A stretch of DNA of 64,000 nucleotides, from assembly GCF_014189505.1 (NCBI RefSeq), contig NZ_CP050301.1:2301501-2365500 (forward strand), read 5' to 3'. Of the stretch, positions 36,780 to 46,858 are shown one piece after another. The number at the start of each line of letters is the position of its first letter. Position 1 is the stretch's first letter. The notes beneath the pieces are model-generated. The model was not told the DNA's origin. It saw only the letters and a list, made by a program, of their open reading frames with translations, and searched no databases. This stretch comes from Phyllobacterium sp. 628 (GTDB lineage: Bacteria > Pseudomonadota > Alphaproteobacteria > Rhizobiales > Rhizobiaceae). Made by a program: the position numbers and the translations under genes.

Positions 36780-37532
36780 TTGGCCGACGCATCGATTGCC
36801 CCTGCCGCAATAGCCGGCATGTTTGACCTTCTGTCGCCTTCTCCTCCGGGTTGGGGCGGCAACTTGTTGCGCGGCCTCCTGAATTCGCTGCAGATCGCTT
36901 TTGGTGCCTTTGGCATGGGATTGCTGATCGGCACGGTTGGAGCCTATGGCAAACTCTATGGCGGGCCGGTTGTCCGTGATATCGCGGCCATCTATACGAC
37001 GATCGTGCGCGCAGTGCCCGAGCTGGTGCTGATCCTGCTGCTGTATTATGCGGGGACAGACCTCATCAATCGTATTCTTGAAGGTATTGGCTATCAGCGG
37101 GTTGATATCAGTGGGCTCGTTGCCGGGATTGTGGTGCTGGGCTTCGTGCAGGGTGCCTATGCAACCGAGGTGCTGCGCGGCGCGATCAAGGCTATACCGC
37201 AGGGGGAAATCGAGGCGGCGAGAGCCTATGGCATGTCGCCAACGCTGATGATGCGCCGCATCACCCTGCCAGCCATGTTGCCGCACGCCTTGCCCGGCCT
37301 TGCCAATCTGTGGCTGATCTCAACCAAGGATACGGCCTTGCTGGCTGTCGTCGGTTTCAGCGAGTTGACTCTCGTGACCCGGCAGGCGGCGGGCACAACA
37401 AAGGCTTATTTCCTGTTCTTTATTGCGGCTGGTGCGCTCTACCTGCTGATCACGCTGTTTTCCAATGTCATCCTTGCCAAAGTCGAGAAATGGGCACGCC
37501 GCGGTATGCCTTCGGTCAAGGAGGCGCGATAA
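36780..37532 (+). CDS. Amino acid ABC transporter permease (HisQ/ArtQ-like)
   Basis: The 250-residue inner-membrane permease has about five spans and the EAA loop (EVLRGAIKAIPQGEIEAARAYGMSPTLMMRRITLP). The start is TTG 36780, with GAGG at 36771-36774; the first ATG would lose the conserved N-terminal PAAIAGMF segment. Its stop overlaps the next permease by one base (TAATG). Confidence 0.9.
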   Translation: MADASIAPAAIAGMFDLLSPSPPGWGGNLLRGLLNSLQIAFGAFGMGLLIGTVGAYGKLYGGPVVRDIAAIYTTIVRAVPELVLILLLYYAGTDLINRILEGIGYQRVDISGLVAGIVVLGFVQGAYATEVLRGAIKAIPQGEIEAARAYGMSPTLMMRRITLPAMLPHALPGLANLWLISTKDTALLAVVGFSELTLVTRQAAGTTKAYFLFFIAAGALYLLITLFSNVILAKVEKWARRGMPSVKEAR

Positions 37533-38371
37533 TGGTTGAAACGCCGCTGGAAACACCGATTGAAACATTCCCCATCCACAAGGACAGCTACACGAGCGGT
37601 CAGACACGCAAATTTCCGCCGCACCGGATTGTCCTGATTCTGATCGGCCTTGCGCTGATAGCCTCTGCGGTCTTTTTCATGCGCTGGAACTGGCTGCCTG
37701 ATTATGGCGATCTGATCCTGCACGGATTGTGGCGCACGTTATGGATTCTTGTTGTCACTGTTATTCTCGGCTTCCTGCTGGCCGTTCCGCTTGGACTGGC
37801 GCAGGCTGCAGGTCCGGCTATTCTGGCTGTTCCGGCGCGGATTTTCTGTACGATCATTCGCGGCACACCGCTGCTGCTGCAGCTATGGCTGCTCTATTAC
37901 GGCCTCGGCTCACTATTTCCGCAATATCCGTGGATACGCAGCTCTGAACTTTGGCCTTATCTGCGGCAGGCTTGGCCCTACGCTGTTCTGGCGCTGACGC
38001 TATCTTATGCCGGTTACGAAGGCGAAGTGATGCGCGGTGCCTTTGCCGGCGTGCCCAAGGGACAGCTGGAATCCGCCCGCGCTTTTGGCATGCGGCGTTT
38101 CACGATTTTCCGCCGTATCTGGCTGCCGCAAGCGATCCATCGCGCTTTGCCGACACTGGCGGGTGAGGCGGTGCTGCAATTGAAATCCACCCCGCTCGTC
38201 GCGACTATTACCGTCGTCGATCTCTATTCGGTTGCCTCGCGTGTAAGGCAGGATACGTTCATCACCTACGAGCCGCTTTTGCTGCTGGCCGCCGGTTATC
38301 TGGTTATAACCGGCATCATTGTTTTTCTCTTCCGGCGCCTTGAAAAGCTCATCCCCTCCAAGCTCGGATGA
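37532..38371 (+). CDS. Amino acid ABC transporter permease (HisM/ArtM-like)
   Basis: The 279-residue permease has a long cytoplasmic N-terminus of about 35 residues, then five or six spans with the EAA loop EVMRGAFAGVPKGQLESARAFGMRRFTIFRRIWLP. AAGGAGG lies 8 bases before ATG 37532. It pairs with the upstream permease to form the heterodimeric channel. Confidence 0.92.
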   Translation: MVETPLETPIETFPIHKDSYTSGQTRKFPPHRIVLILIGLALIASAVFFMRWNWLPDYGDLILHGLWRTLWILVVTVILGFLLAVPLGLAQAAGPAILAVPARIFCTIIRGTPLLLQLWLLYYGLGSLFPQYPWIRSSELWPYLRQAWPYAVLALTLSYAGYEGEVMRGAFAGVPKGQLESARAFGMRRFTIFRRIWLPQAIHRALPTLAGEAVLQLKSTPLVATITVVDLYSVASRVRQDTFITYEPLLLLAAGYLVITGIIVFLFRRLEKLIPSKLG

Positions 38372-38564
38372 GACTTTCGCATCGTGACGCAAATGACGGC
38401 ACATATGTCGCAAGTGTTTGACCCGCACCGACGGACAGATGCGCATAGTACAATACAAAGGAACACCTCGCAAAAGACGAGAAAATGGGATTCATGTTTC
38501 ACGGGGTGTTTCGCCCGGTGTGCATTATCTGTTTTCAAACCCGTTGTGAGGGCGAAAGGTGATA

Positions 38565-40571
38565 ATGCGGACTGTCGAGAATTTTAAGCATCCAGTGAAA
38601 GAAGACGCCGATCTGGGTATCGTTTTGCCCGATGGCTGCCGTCTTTCGGCTCGCGTGTGGATGCCGGAAGACGCGAATGAAAATCCGGTTCCCGCCATTC
38701 TCGAATTTCTGCCCTATCGCAAGCGCGACGGAACGACAGCGCGCGATAATCTCACCCATCCCTATTTTGCCGGACACGGTTATGCCTGTCTGCGTGTGGA
38801 TATGCGCGGCAATGGCGATCCTGAGGGGTTGATGGAGGATGAGTATTCCGTTCAGGAACTGAATGACGCGGTTGATGTGATCAAATGGATAGCGGCTCAG
38901 CCCTGGTCGACCGGCAAGGTCGGCATGATGGGTATTTCATGGGGCGGGTTCAATTCGCTGCAGGTGGCAGCTTTGCAGCCTGAAGCGCTGAAAGCCATCA
39001 TCACACTTTGCTCGACCGATGACCGTTATGCCGATGATATTCATTACAAAGGTGGTTTGTTGCTGAACGAAAATTTGGGGTGGGGCGCGACCATGCTCGC
39101 CTATTCCTCCCGTTCGCCAGACCCGATGCTTGTCAGTGATAAATGGCGAGCGATGTGGCTGGACCGTCTTGATCATGAACCGTTTCTGCCAGCCGTCTGG
39201 CTGGCGCACCAGACGCGCGATGCCTATTGGAAACGCGGATCAATCTGTGAAGATTTTTCCGCAATCAAGGCGGCGACGCTGGCCGTCGGCGGATGGGGCG
39301 ATGCCTACAAAAACGCTGTCCCACGTTTGATGGAAGGCATCTCGGCACCGGTCAAAGGCATTATCGGTCCGTGGGTACACAAATATCCGCATTTTGCCGT
39401 TCCGGCACCGCGTATCGGCTTTCTGCAGGAGGCCTTGCGCTGGTGGGACCGCTGGCTGAAAGACATTGATACGGGCGTTGAAAACGATCCGGCCTATCGC
39501 GGCTACCTCATGGATTCCGTCCGGCCAAAGAGCTGGTATACGGAACGTCCGGGCTATTGGATTGCCGAGCCGCAATGGCCTTCGCAAACGATCAAAACTG
39601 AAGTGCTGCACCTGCAGGCGAACAAGTCGCTGGGTGGTGGTCCATCCACCACGTTCTCCCATCTCGTCGCGTCACCGCAGGATTGCGGCATGATGGGCGG
39701 CGAATATTGTGCCATCTGGCTTGGACCGGAACTTCCCGGTGATCAGCGCCGCGACGATGCGCTGTCTGTTTGTTACGATGGTGAAGCACTTGAGCAGCCA
39801 ATCGATATTGTTGGCGCGCCGGAAATTACGCTCACGCTTTCCAGCGACAAACCCGTTGCCATGGTTGCGGTGCGTCTGTGTGACGTGCATCCGGACGGGG
39901 CATCAACGCGCATCACCTATGGTGTTTTCAACCTCTGTCACCGCAACAGCCATGAAAAGCCCGAACCGCTGGAACCGAATAAGTCTGTCGAGGTGACATT
40001 CAAGCTGGATGATATTGCCTATCGCGTTCCAGCGGGACACCGGCTGCGTATCGCGGTTTCCTCGAGCTATTGGCCCATGGTCTGGCCATCGCCGGAAGCG
40101 GTCAGCCTCACATTGCAGTCGGGCGCGCTCAATCTTCCCTCGCGTGATCTAGCCAAAGGCGATGAATGGACATTTCCCGAGCCGGAAGCGGCATCGCCAT
40201 GGCAGATCGACACGTTGCGTCAGGGCAATAACAGCCGTTTGATCGAGCATGATCAGGTGAGTGGCAAGATTGTTCTGACCATTACGGATGATTTCGGCGA
40301 AGCACGGGATCAGGATCACGGCTTGATTCACGGCGGAATTGCGCGCGAGCGTTGGGAAATCCACGCGGATGATCCACTCTCCGCCTACGGTGAAACCCAT
40401 TGGACGGAACTGTCCGGCCGCGATGAATGGCGCGTCCGCACAGAAACGTTCACGACGATGCGGTCGGATACGCAGAACTTTCATCTGACCGGCCGCATCG
40501 AAGCCTACGAGAATGACGAACTGGTTTTCGAGCGAAATTTCGCCGAGACGATCGCGCGTCAATGCATATGA
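38565..40571 (+). CDS. CocE/NonD family hydrolase (X-Pro dipeptidyl-peptidase S15-like)
   Basis: The 668-residue serine hydrolase has an N-terminal alpha/beta domain (LEFLPYRKRDGT, VDMRGNGDPEG, nucleophile in MMGISWGGFNS near residue 126) and a C-terminal jelly-roll domain (AGHRLRIAVSSSYWPMVWPS). These are the CocE/S15 hallmarks. There is no signal peptide, so it acts in the cytoplasm on an ester or amide. Start ATG 38565 follows AAGGTG; GTG 38559 is less likely. The peptide-type ABC importer genes begin 123 bases downstream on the same strand, suggesting it hydrolyses the imported compound. Confidence 0.88.
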   Translation: MRTVENFKHPVKEDADLGIVLPDGCRLSARVWMPEDANENPVPAILEFLPYRKRDGTTARDNLTHPYFAGHGYACLRVDMRGNGDPEGLMEDEYSVQELNDAVDVIKWIAAQPWSTGKVGMMGISWGGFNSLQVAALQPEALKAIITLCSTDDRYADDIHYKGGLLLNENLGWGATMLAYSSRSPDPMLVSDKWRAMWLDRLDHEPFLPAVWLAHQTRDAYWKRGSICEDFSAIKAATLAVGGWGDAYKNAVPRLMEGISAPVKGIIGPWVHKYPHFAVPAPRIGFLQEALRWWDRWLKDIDTGVENDPAYRGYLMDSVRPKSWYTERPGYWIAEPQWPSQTIKTEVLHLQANKSLGGGPSTTFSHLVASPQDCGMMGGEYCAIWLGPELPGDQRRDDALSVCYDGEALEQPIDIVGAPEITLTLSSDKPVAMVAVRLCDVHPDGASTRITYGVFNLCHRNSHEKPEPLEPNKSVEVTFKLDDIAYRVPAGHRLRIAVSSSYWPMVWPSPEAVSLTLQSGALNLPSRDLAKGDEWTFPEPEAASPWQIDTLRQGNNSRLIEHDQVSGKIVLTITDDFGEARDQDHGLIHGGIARERWEIHADDPLSAYGETHWTELSGRDEWRVRTETFTTMRSDTQNFHLTGRIEAYENDELVFERNFAETIARQCI

Positions 40572-40694
40572 TGAGTGGAGGTCTGCATTAAACAGCTGAG
40601 TTAATGGGTTGAAGTTTACGGGTATCAAGTCGCATAATTCACCAAAACCAAATTCTGGGCGCATGGCGTCCCAAGCAACAAAAGGGGAATGAGT

Positions 40695-42285
40695 ATGTCA
40701 AAAGAACTCGATTATCTAAGCCGCAAGGTCGCTCGCGGACATTTGTCACGGCGTGATTTCCTCGGCCGCGCCGCTGCACTTGGCGTAACCAGCGTTTTCG
40801 CCAATTCTTTGCTGTCCAGCGGTGCTTTGGCTGAAGGTCCGGTAAAGGGCGGCACACTCAAGGCGGGTATGCAGGGTGGTGCGTCGACAGACAGCCTAGA
40901 TCCCGCAACATGGCAGAGCCAGGTGCCATACAAGTTCGGCCGCCAGTGGGGCGAACAGCTTGTTGAAATCCAGGCAGACGGTACACTCAAGCCGAAACTG
41001 GCTGAAGAATGGGGTGCATCCCCCGATGCCAAAGTATGGACGTTCAAGATTCTGCAAGGGCGTGCAGTTCCACAACGGCAAGGACATGTCAGTCGATGAC
41101 GTCGTTGCCACAATGGAGCGCCATTCTGATGCCAATTCAAAGTCCGGCGCCTTGGGTGTCATGAAGGGCATCGACAGCGTGAAGAAAGACGGTGATACCG
41201 TTGTTTTCACACTGAAAGAGCCAAATGCCGATCTGCCGTTCCTGATGGACGATTACCATCTGATGATCCAGCCGAATGGTGGCAAGGACAAGCCGACTGC
41301 GGGCATTGGTACAGGTCCGTACAAGGTTGTCACTGACGAGCCGGGCGTGCGCCACATCGGTGAAAAGTTTGCCAATTATTGGGATGGCGACAACCGTGGC
41401 CATGCGGCACAGATCGAAATCATCGTCATCAACGATGCGACGGCGCGTACATCCGCGTTGCAGTCCGGTCAGGTGCATATGATCAACCGCGTTGAACCCA
41501 AGATCGTTGATCTGGTCAAGCGCGTGCCGGGTGTGACCATTCAGAACGTGGCGGGCAAGGGACATTACGTGTTCATCGCCCATTGCAACACTGCGCCGTT
41601 CAACAACAATGACCTGCGTCTGGCGCTGAAATACGCGATGAACCGCGAAGAAATGGTGCAGAAAATCCTGCGCGGCTACGGCTCGGTCGGCAACGATTTC
41701 CCGATCAACAAGGCCTATCCGCTGTTCTCCGATGATATCGAGCAGCGCGCTTACGATCCTGACAAGGCGGCCTTCCACTTCAAGAAGTCCGGCCATGACG
41801 GCACGGTACTGCTGCGCACATCCGACGTTGCCTTCCCGGGTGCTGTTGATGCCGCACAGCTTTATCAGCAGAGCGCGGCCAAGGCTGGCATCAAGATCGA
41901 GGTCAAGCGTGAGCCGGGCGATGGCTATTGGTCGGAAGTCTGGAACAAGCAGCCATTTTCGGAATCCTACTGGGGTGGCCGTCCAACACAGGACCAGATG
42001 TATTCGACAGCATATTTGTCGACCGCAGACTGGAACGACACGCGCTTCTTCAATGAGAAGTTCGACAAGACACTGATCGCAGCACGCGGCGAACTCGATA
42101 CGGCCAAGCGCAAGCAGATGTACCGCGATATGTCGGTGACAGTGCGGGATGAAGGCGGCGTCATCGTGCCGATGTTCAATGACTTCATCGATGCGACCAG
42201 CGCCAAGGTTGGCGGTTGGGTCAAGGACGGCAATCAGGAAATGAGCGGCGGTTACGCATTGTCGCGTTGCTGGCTGATGGCCTAG
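40695..42285 (+). CDS. Dipeptide/oligopeptide-type ABC substrate-binding protein with Tat signal (frameshifted)
   Basis: A family-5 solute-binding protein of about 529 residues once corrected. The N-terminus carries a twin-arginine signal (HLSRRDFLGRAAALG), so it is exported folded. The frame shifts at 41051-41054: removing one T (ATTCTGCAAG to ATTCGCAAG) restores WTFKIRKGVQFHNGKDMS. The rest continues through NDLRLALKYAMNREEMVQKIL to the stop at 42285. Start ATG 40695 is 8 bases after AAGGGG; ATG 40689 is too close. Confidence 0.88.
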
Positions 42286-42290
42286 ACCGG

Positions 42291-43250
42291 ATGAGTACGC
42301 CTGTCCTTAAACTGGTGGCCCAACGCATTACGATGGGTCTTCTCCTTCTTCTGGCGGTATCGGTGCTGATTTTTGCAGGCACGCAGATATTGCCGGGAGA
42401 CGTTGCGCAATCCATTCTCGGCCAGTCGGCCACGCCGGAGGCACTTGCAAACCTGCGGCGTGACATGGGGCTGAATGATCCGGCTTATATCCGTTACTTC
42501 CATTGGCTGGGCGGCGCGTTGACGGGTGACCTTGGTACGGCACTGTCAAGCGGACAGGATATTGCTACTTCTCTGAAAGGCCGCCTGTGGAACACGCTGT
42601 TCCTGGCCTTCTGGGCAGCGGTTGTGTCCATTCCGCTGGCAATCGGGCTGGGGTTGCTGGCGGTGCGCTATCGCAACGGGTTTATCGACAGGCTTATCTC
42701 GGGTCTTGGACTTGCCTCGACCTCGCTGCCGGAGTTTTTCACCGGCTATCTCCTGATCTATTTTGTTGCCGTGCGCCTGCAATGGTTTCCCAGTGTTTCC
42801 ACGGTTTATGACGGCATGCCGTTTGGCGAACGCTTAAGCGCCATTGCCTTGCCGGTGACAGTGCTGACACTGGTTGTTCTGGCGCACATGATGCGTATGA
42901 CCAGAGCGGCAATCCTCAACGTGATGCAGTCCGCCTATATCGAAACGGCGGAACTGAAAGGTCTCACACCGTTTCAGATCATCGCCCGCCATGCTTTTCC
43001 CAATGCAATCGCACCGATCGTTAACGTGGTGATGCTCAATCTGGCATTTCTTATTGTCGGCGTGGTCGTGGTGGAAGTGATCTTCGTTTATCCCGGCATG
43101 GGGCAATATCTGGTCGATCACGTGGCCAAGCGTGACGTGCCTGTCGTTCAGGCTTGCGGGCTGGTTTTCGCGGCTGTCTATATCAGCCTCAACATTATTG
43201 CTGACATCGTGGCGATTGTTTCCAATCCCCGCCTCAGACATCCCAAGTGA
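42291..43250 (+). CDS. Peptide-type ABC transporter permease (DppB-like)
   Basis: The 319-residue permease starts MSTPVLKLVAQRITMG and has a periplasmic domain between the first two spans, then the EAA loop (VMQSAYIETAELKGLTPFQIIARHAFPNAIAPI). It is one half of the membrane channel. It lies 5 bases after the binding-protein stop; the longer upstream frame overlaps that gene. Confidence 0.92.
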   Translation: MSTPVLKLVAQRITMGLLLLLAVSVLIFAGTQILPGDVAQSILGQSATPEALANLRRDMGLNDPAYIRYFHWLGGALTGDLGTALSSGQDIATSLKGRLWNTLFLAFWAAVVSIPLAIGLGLLAVRYRNGFIDRLISGLGLASTSLPEFFTGYLLIYFVAVRLQWFPSVSTVYDGMPFGERLSAIALPVTVLTLVVLAHMMRMTRAAILNVMQSAYIETAELKGLTPFQIIARHAFPNAIAPIVNVVMLNLAFLIVGVVVVEVIFVYPGMGQYLVDHVAKRDVPVVQACGLVFAAVYISLNIIADIVAIVSNPRLRHPK

Positions 43251-43258
43251 GGCGCGCC

Positions 43259-44089
43259 ATGAAAAGTCTCAGAAACATTCCCATCAGCGCCTGGATCGGT
43301 CTGATCATTACCGCGATCTTTCTGTTCGCCGCAATTTTTGCACCATGGGTCGCGCCTTATTCGGTCGGCGAAACGGTTGGCGACGTCTGGGAACCCATGT
43401 CGGCCAAATATTGGCTTGGCACGGATAATCTCGGGCGTGATCTGCTCTCACGCATGATCTATGGCGCCCGCATCACCATCTTCATCGCTGCCACTGCTAC
43501 GGCGCTTTCGTTTATTCTCGGCTCGGTGCTGGGTTTTGCTGCCGCTGTTATCGGCGGCTGGTTCGATCAGCTCATGTCGCGTTTCGTCGATCTGATCATG
43601 GCTATCCCGACACTAATTTTTGCGCTCGTCGTGCTCTCGGTTCTGCCCGCCAATGTTACAACACTGATCCTCGTGATGGGCCTGCTCGATGCAACGCGCG
43701 TCTACCGTCTGGCACGGGCTGTGGCGGTCGATATCAATGTCATGGATTTCGTCGAGGCGGCAAAGCTGCGCGGCGAGGGGCGGATTTGGATCATTTTCCG
43801 GGAAATCCTGCCCAATGCTTTGACGCCGCTGATCGCTGAACTCGGTCTGCGTTTCATCTTCGCCGTTCTATTCCTTTCAGCCCTCTCGTTCCTTGGTCTT
43901 GGCGTTCAGCCGCCGGATGCGGATTGGGGCGGCATGGTCAAGGAAAACAAGGAGGGCATTGTCTTCGGCATTCCGGCTGCGCTCATTCCCGCAGCGGCAA
44001 TCTCGGTGCTGGCCATCTCGGTCAATCTTGTTGCGGACTGGATTCTCAATCGAACCACAAGCTTGAAGGGCGGACGCGGCAATGGCTAA
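43259..44089 (+). CDS. Peptide-type ABC transporter permease (DppC-like)
   Basis: The 276-residue permease has an N-terminal span, GTDNLGRDLLSRMIYGARIT, and an EAA loop (VMDFVEAAKLRGEGRIWIIFREILPNALTPL). It partners the upstream DppB-like permease. Start ATG 43259 follows GAGG; a GTG at 43247 that overlaps the upstream stop is an alternative. Confidence 0.92.
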   Translation: MKSLRNIPISAWIGLIITAIFLFAAIFAPWVAPYSVGETVGDVWEPMSAKYWLGTDNLGRDLLSRMIYGARITIFIAATATALSFILGSVLGFAAAVIGGWFDQLMSRFVDLIMAIPTLIFALVVLSVLPANVTTLILVMGLLDATRVYRLARAVAVDINVMDFVEAAKLRGEGRIWIIFREILPNALTPLIAELGLRFIFAVLFLSALSFLGLGVQPPDADWGGMVKENKEGIVFGIPAALIPAAAISVLAISVNLVADWILNRTTSLKGGRGNG

Positions 44090-45743
44090 AGCACCAGCGA
44101 AAGACAAGACCGGTCTGCTTCTCGATATCCGCAACCTGCGCATTGAAGCGACAAGCTATCCGCCGGGCGAAGCACCCCGCAACGTGGTGATTGTCGACGA
44201 TATCTCGGTCAAGGTCGAGCGTGGCAAGGTGCTGGGGCTGATCGGCGAATCCGGTGCGGGGAAGTCCACCATTGGTCTTTCCGGTATGGGCTTTGGCCGT
44301 GGGGGCGTGCGCATCACCGGCGGCGAAGTGCTGCTGAATGGCCGGGACATCCTCAAGGGGGGCGCAAAAACGCTCCGGCAAATTCGCGGCCGCGAAGTAT
44401 GCTATGTCGCGCAGTCAGCGGCAGCAGCCTTCAATCCGGCGCGTAAGCTGATGGATCAGGTGATCGAAGCGGCGCTTCAACATAAGATCACCACGAAAGC
44501 CGAGGCGGAAAAGCGTGCTGTCGGCCTGTTCAAGAAGCTCGGTTTGCCAAACCCGGAGACTTTTGGTCAGCGCTTTCCGCATCAGGTTTCCGGCGGCCAG
44601 CTGCAACGCGCCATGACGGCGATGGCACTGTGTTCCGAACCGGATCTGATCGTATTCGATGAACCAACGACTGCACTCGATGTGACCACACAGATCGACG
44701 TACTGGCCTCGATCAAGGATGCCATCCGCGATACCAATGTGGCAGCGCTCTATATTACCCACGACCTTGCGGTAGTGGCACAAGTCGCCGACGACATCAT
44801 GGTTCTGCGCCACGGCAAGATGGTGGAATATGGCAGTACGCACCAGATCATCAAGGAGCCGCATCAGGATTATACGCGGCAGCTGGTTTCGGTGCATCAC
44901 ATCCCGCATCAGGAGAAGACGCCAGGCGGAACGCCGATCCTTTCCGTGAAAAATATCACGGCAGCCTATGCTGGCGGACTCGTCAAGGTTCTGAAAAACG
45001 TTTCGGTTGATCTACATGCCGGACAGACATTGGCCGTTGTCGGTGAATCAGGCTCGGGCAAGTCCACTTTGGCGCGCGCCATAACGGGACTGCTGCCGCC
45101 CATGGAAGGGTCGATCACTTTCGACGGCCGTACGCTGTCGCCAAGACTCGCCAATCGCAAACGCAATGATCTGCGTGAATTGCAGATGATTTATCAGATG
45201 GCCGATGTGGCGATGAACCCGCGCCAGACCATTGGAACGATCATTGGCAGGCCGCTTGAATTCTATTTCGGCATGCGTGGCAAGGAACGAGACGCCCGCA
45301 TAGCGGAACTGCTTGAGAAGATCGAGATGGGCAAAGGTTTTATCGACCGCTATCCCGCCGAACTTTCCGGCGGGCAGAAACAGCGCGTCTGCATTGCGCG
45401 TGCACTTGCAGCCAAGCCGAAGCTGATCATCTGTGATGAAGTGACGAGTGCGCTCGATCCGCTTGTGGCTGATGGTATCCTGAAACTGCTGCTCGATTTG
45501 CAGGCGGATGAGCACGTCGCCTACCTCTTCATTACCCACGATCTGGCCACGGTGAAATCGATTGCCGATTCCATCGCTGTGATGTTCCGGGGCGAGGTGG
45601 TGCGTTATGGTCCGAAATCGCAGGTTCTGAAGCCGCCGTTCGATGCCTATACGGATTTGCTGTTGTCTTCGGTCCCAGAAATGGAATTGGGCTGGCTCGA
45701 AGGCGCGGTGAAAAACCGGCGCATGGCGAGCGCCGGGAATTAA
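44082..45743 (+). CDS. Dual-domain ABC ATPase of the peptide importer (DppDF-like fusion)
   Basis: The 553-residue protein contains two complete ATP-binding cassettes. The first has GESGAGKST, VSGGQLQRAMTAMAL and VFDEPTTALDV. The second begins near residue 287 with GESGSGKST, LSGGQKQRVCIARAL and ICDEVTSALDP (Val in place of Pro after DE). Fused double ATPases energise many peptide or opine importers. It overlaps the upstream permease by 8 bases and is the last gene of the operon. Confidence 0.93.
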   Translation: MAKAPAKDKTGLLLDIRNLRIEATSYPPGEAPRNVVIVDDISVKVERGKVLGLIGESGAGKSTIGLSGMGFGRGGVRITGGEVLLNGRDILKGGAKTLRQIRGREVCYVAQSAAAAFNPARKLMDQVIEAALQHKITTKAEAEKRAVGLFKKLGLPNPETFGQRFPHQVSGGQLQRAMTAMALCSEPDLIVFDEPTTALDVTTQIDVLASIKDAIRDTNVAALYITHDLAVVAQVADDIMVLRHGKMVEYGSTHQIIKEPHQDYTRQLVSVHHIPHQEKTPGGTPILSVKNITAAYAGGLVKVLKNVSVDLHAGQTLAVVGESGSGKSTLARAITGLLPPMEGSITFDGRTLSPRLANRKRNDLRELQMIYQMADVAMNPRQTIGTIIGRPLEFYFGMRGKERDARIAELLEKIEMGKGFIDRYPAELSGGQKQRVCIARALAAKPKLIICDEVTSALDPLVADGILKLLLDLQADEHVAYLFITHDLATVKSIADSIAVMFRGEVVRYGPKSQVLKPPFDAYTDLLLSSVPEMELGWLEGAVKNRRMASAGN

Positions 45744-45754
45744 GTTGCATCAGC

Positions 45755-45893
45755 AGTGTGCGTGGTTCGTGGTTCGACAAGCTCACCATGAGGGAGAGTG
45801 AAGCTGTAAAGTCAATCCGAGGCATTGCAGAATATGGCTCCCTGCAATCCTCACTCTTCCTCATGGTGAGCTTGTCGAACCACGAACCATAGC
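45755..45893. repeat. Inverted-repeat element, family B
   Basis: Left arm at 45757-45801 (GTGCGTGGTTCGTGGTTCGAC start) and right arm at 45850-45893 are inverted copies around a 48-base centre. It separates the convergent ABC operon and carnitine operon and could terminate both. Confidence 0.85.
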
Positions 45894-45907
45894 AATGCAA
45901 TTTGATT

Positions 45908-46858
45908 TCAAAGCTGGCCCGGCCATCTCCCTTGCCCGAGCAGGTGCACGGCGGTGCAGATGCGGCGGAAGCTGGAGCGGGCGCGCGTCACACTGTGGCG
46001 AGCGCGCAGATAGCCATGCACAAGGCCCGGCTCGTTGTTCCAGATCGCCTTACCGCCGGCTGCTGAAACCCGGTCGCAATAATGCCGCCCGTCATCTGAC
46101 AATGGATCGCATTCGGCGGAAATGATGACGGTGTCGGGAAGATTGGTAAAATCGGTATCGGCCAACGGGAAGAATCGCGGATCGTTTGACCAGTCACGGG
46201 CTGCGCTTCTGACTTTTGCGTAGTAGAGCGTGTCACGGGTACTCAGCATTGGCGCATGCCGGTGCGTAATGTAAGAGCCTTGGCTCTGCACACCGCCGAG
46301 GCCCGGATAAATCAAGACCTGACCAACAGGCGTCCGGCTGTGGCCGCGAACATTATGCGAAACCGCCGCTACCAGATTGCCGCCGGCACTGTCACCGCAC
46401 AAAACAATCGGCAGACTGGATGTCGCCGCCACGTGCTCGAATGCCGCAAGGCAATCCTCAAATGAAGCAGGGTGTGGGTGTTCCGGTGCCAGCCGGTAAT
46501 CGACCGCGACAACGCGAAAGCCTGTATATTCGCAAATCTCCGCGCAGACATCATCGTGGCTGTCGAGCCCGCCAACAACAAAGCCGCCACCGTGGAAATA
46601 CAGGCAGATTGCCTCGGGGCTGGTGGCTTCCTTTTCATAGGTGCGAACAGGGATTTGCCGTCCGTCAGCTTGTACAAACTGATCGGAGGAAGACACGCTC
46701 TCGGGATATCCCGCAAAGAATGCCTTGCACATGGTGTTATAGACATCACGCTGCTGCGCGACTGTATGGTCTACCGCATCGGGTGGATAAAAGCTGAGTG
46801 TCTTCTCAATAAAAGCCCAGGTTTCCTGATCGATTAATGCTGCATATTCTGTGGTCAT
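45908..46858 (-). CDS. Alpha/beta hydrolase (hormone-sensitive lipase type), last gene of the carnitine operon
   Basis: The 316-residue serine hydrolase has an oxyanion-hole HGGG motif (YFHGGGFVVGG), the nucleophile in CGDSAGGN, an acid in ISAECDPLSDDG and a C-terminal HGYLRAR histidine. It lacks a signal peptide. Its start overlaps the CaiD-like gene by four bases (ATGA), tying it to the carnitine genes. A role in freeing carnitine from O-acylcarnitines is plausible from this coupling, but the sequence itself only shows a carboxylester hydrolase. Confidence 0.87.
   Translation of the reverse strand: MTTEYAALIDQETWAFIEKTLSFYPPDAVDHTVAQQRDVYNTMCKAFFAGYPESVSSSDQFVQADGRQIPVRTYEKEATSPEAICLYFHGGGFVVGGLDSHDDVCAEICEYTGFRVVAVDYRLAPEHPHPASFEDCLAAFEHVAATSSLPIVLCGDSAGGNLVAAVSHNVRGHSRTPVGQVLIYPGLGGVQSQGSYITHRHAPMLSTRDTLYYAKVRSAARDWSNDPRFFPLADTDFTNLPDTVIISAECDPLSDDGRHYCDRVSAAGGKAIWNNEPGLVHGYLRARHSVTRARSSFRRICTAVHLLGQGRWPGQL

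Noticed and set aside
45908..46858. Possible frameshift at the C-terminus of the alpha/beta hydrolase (Arg-rich end)
   Set aside because: The HGYLRARHSV motif and terminal region match the expected family ending and the length is normal.
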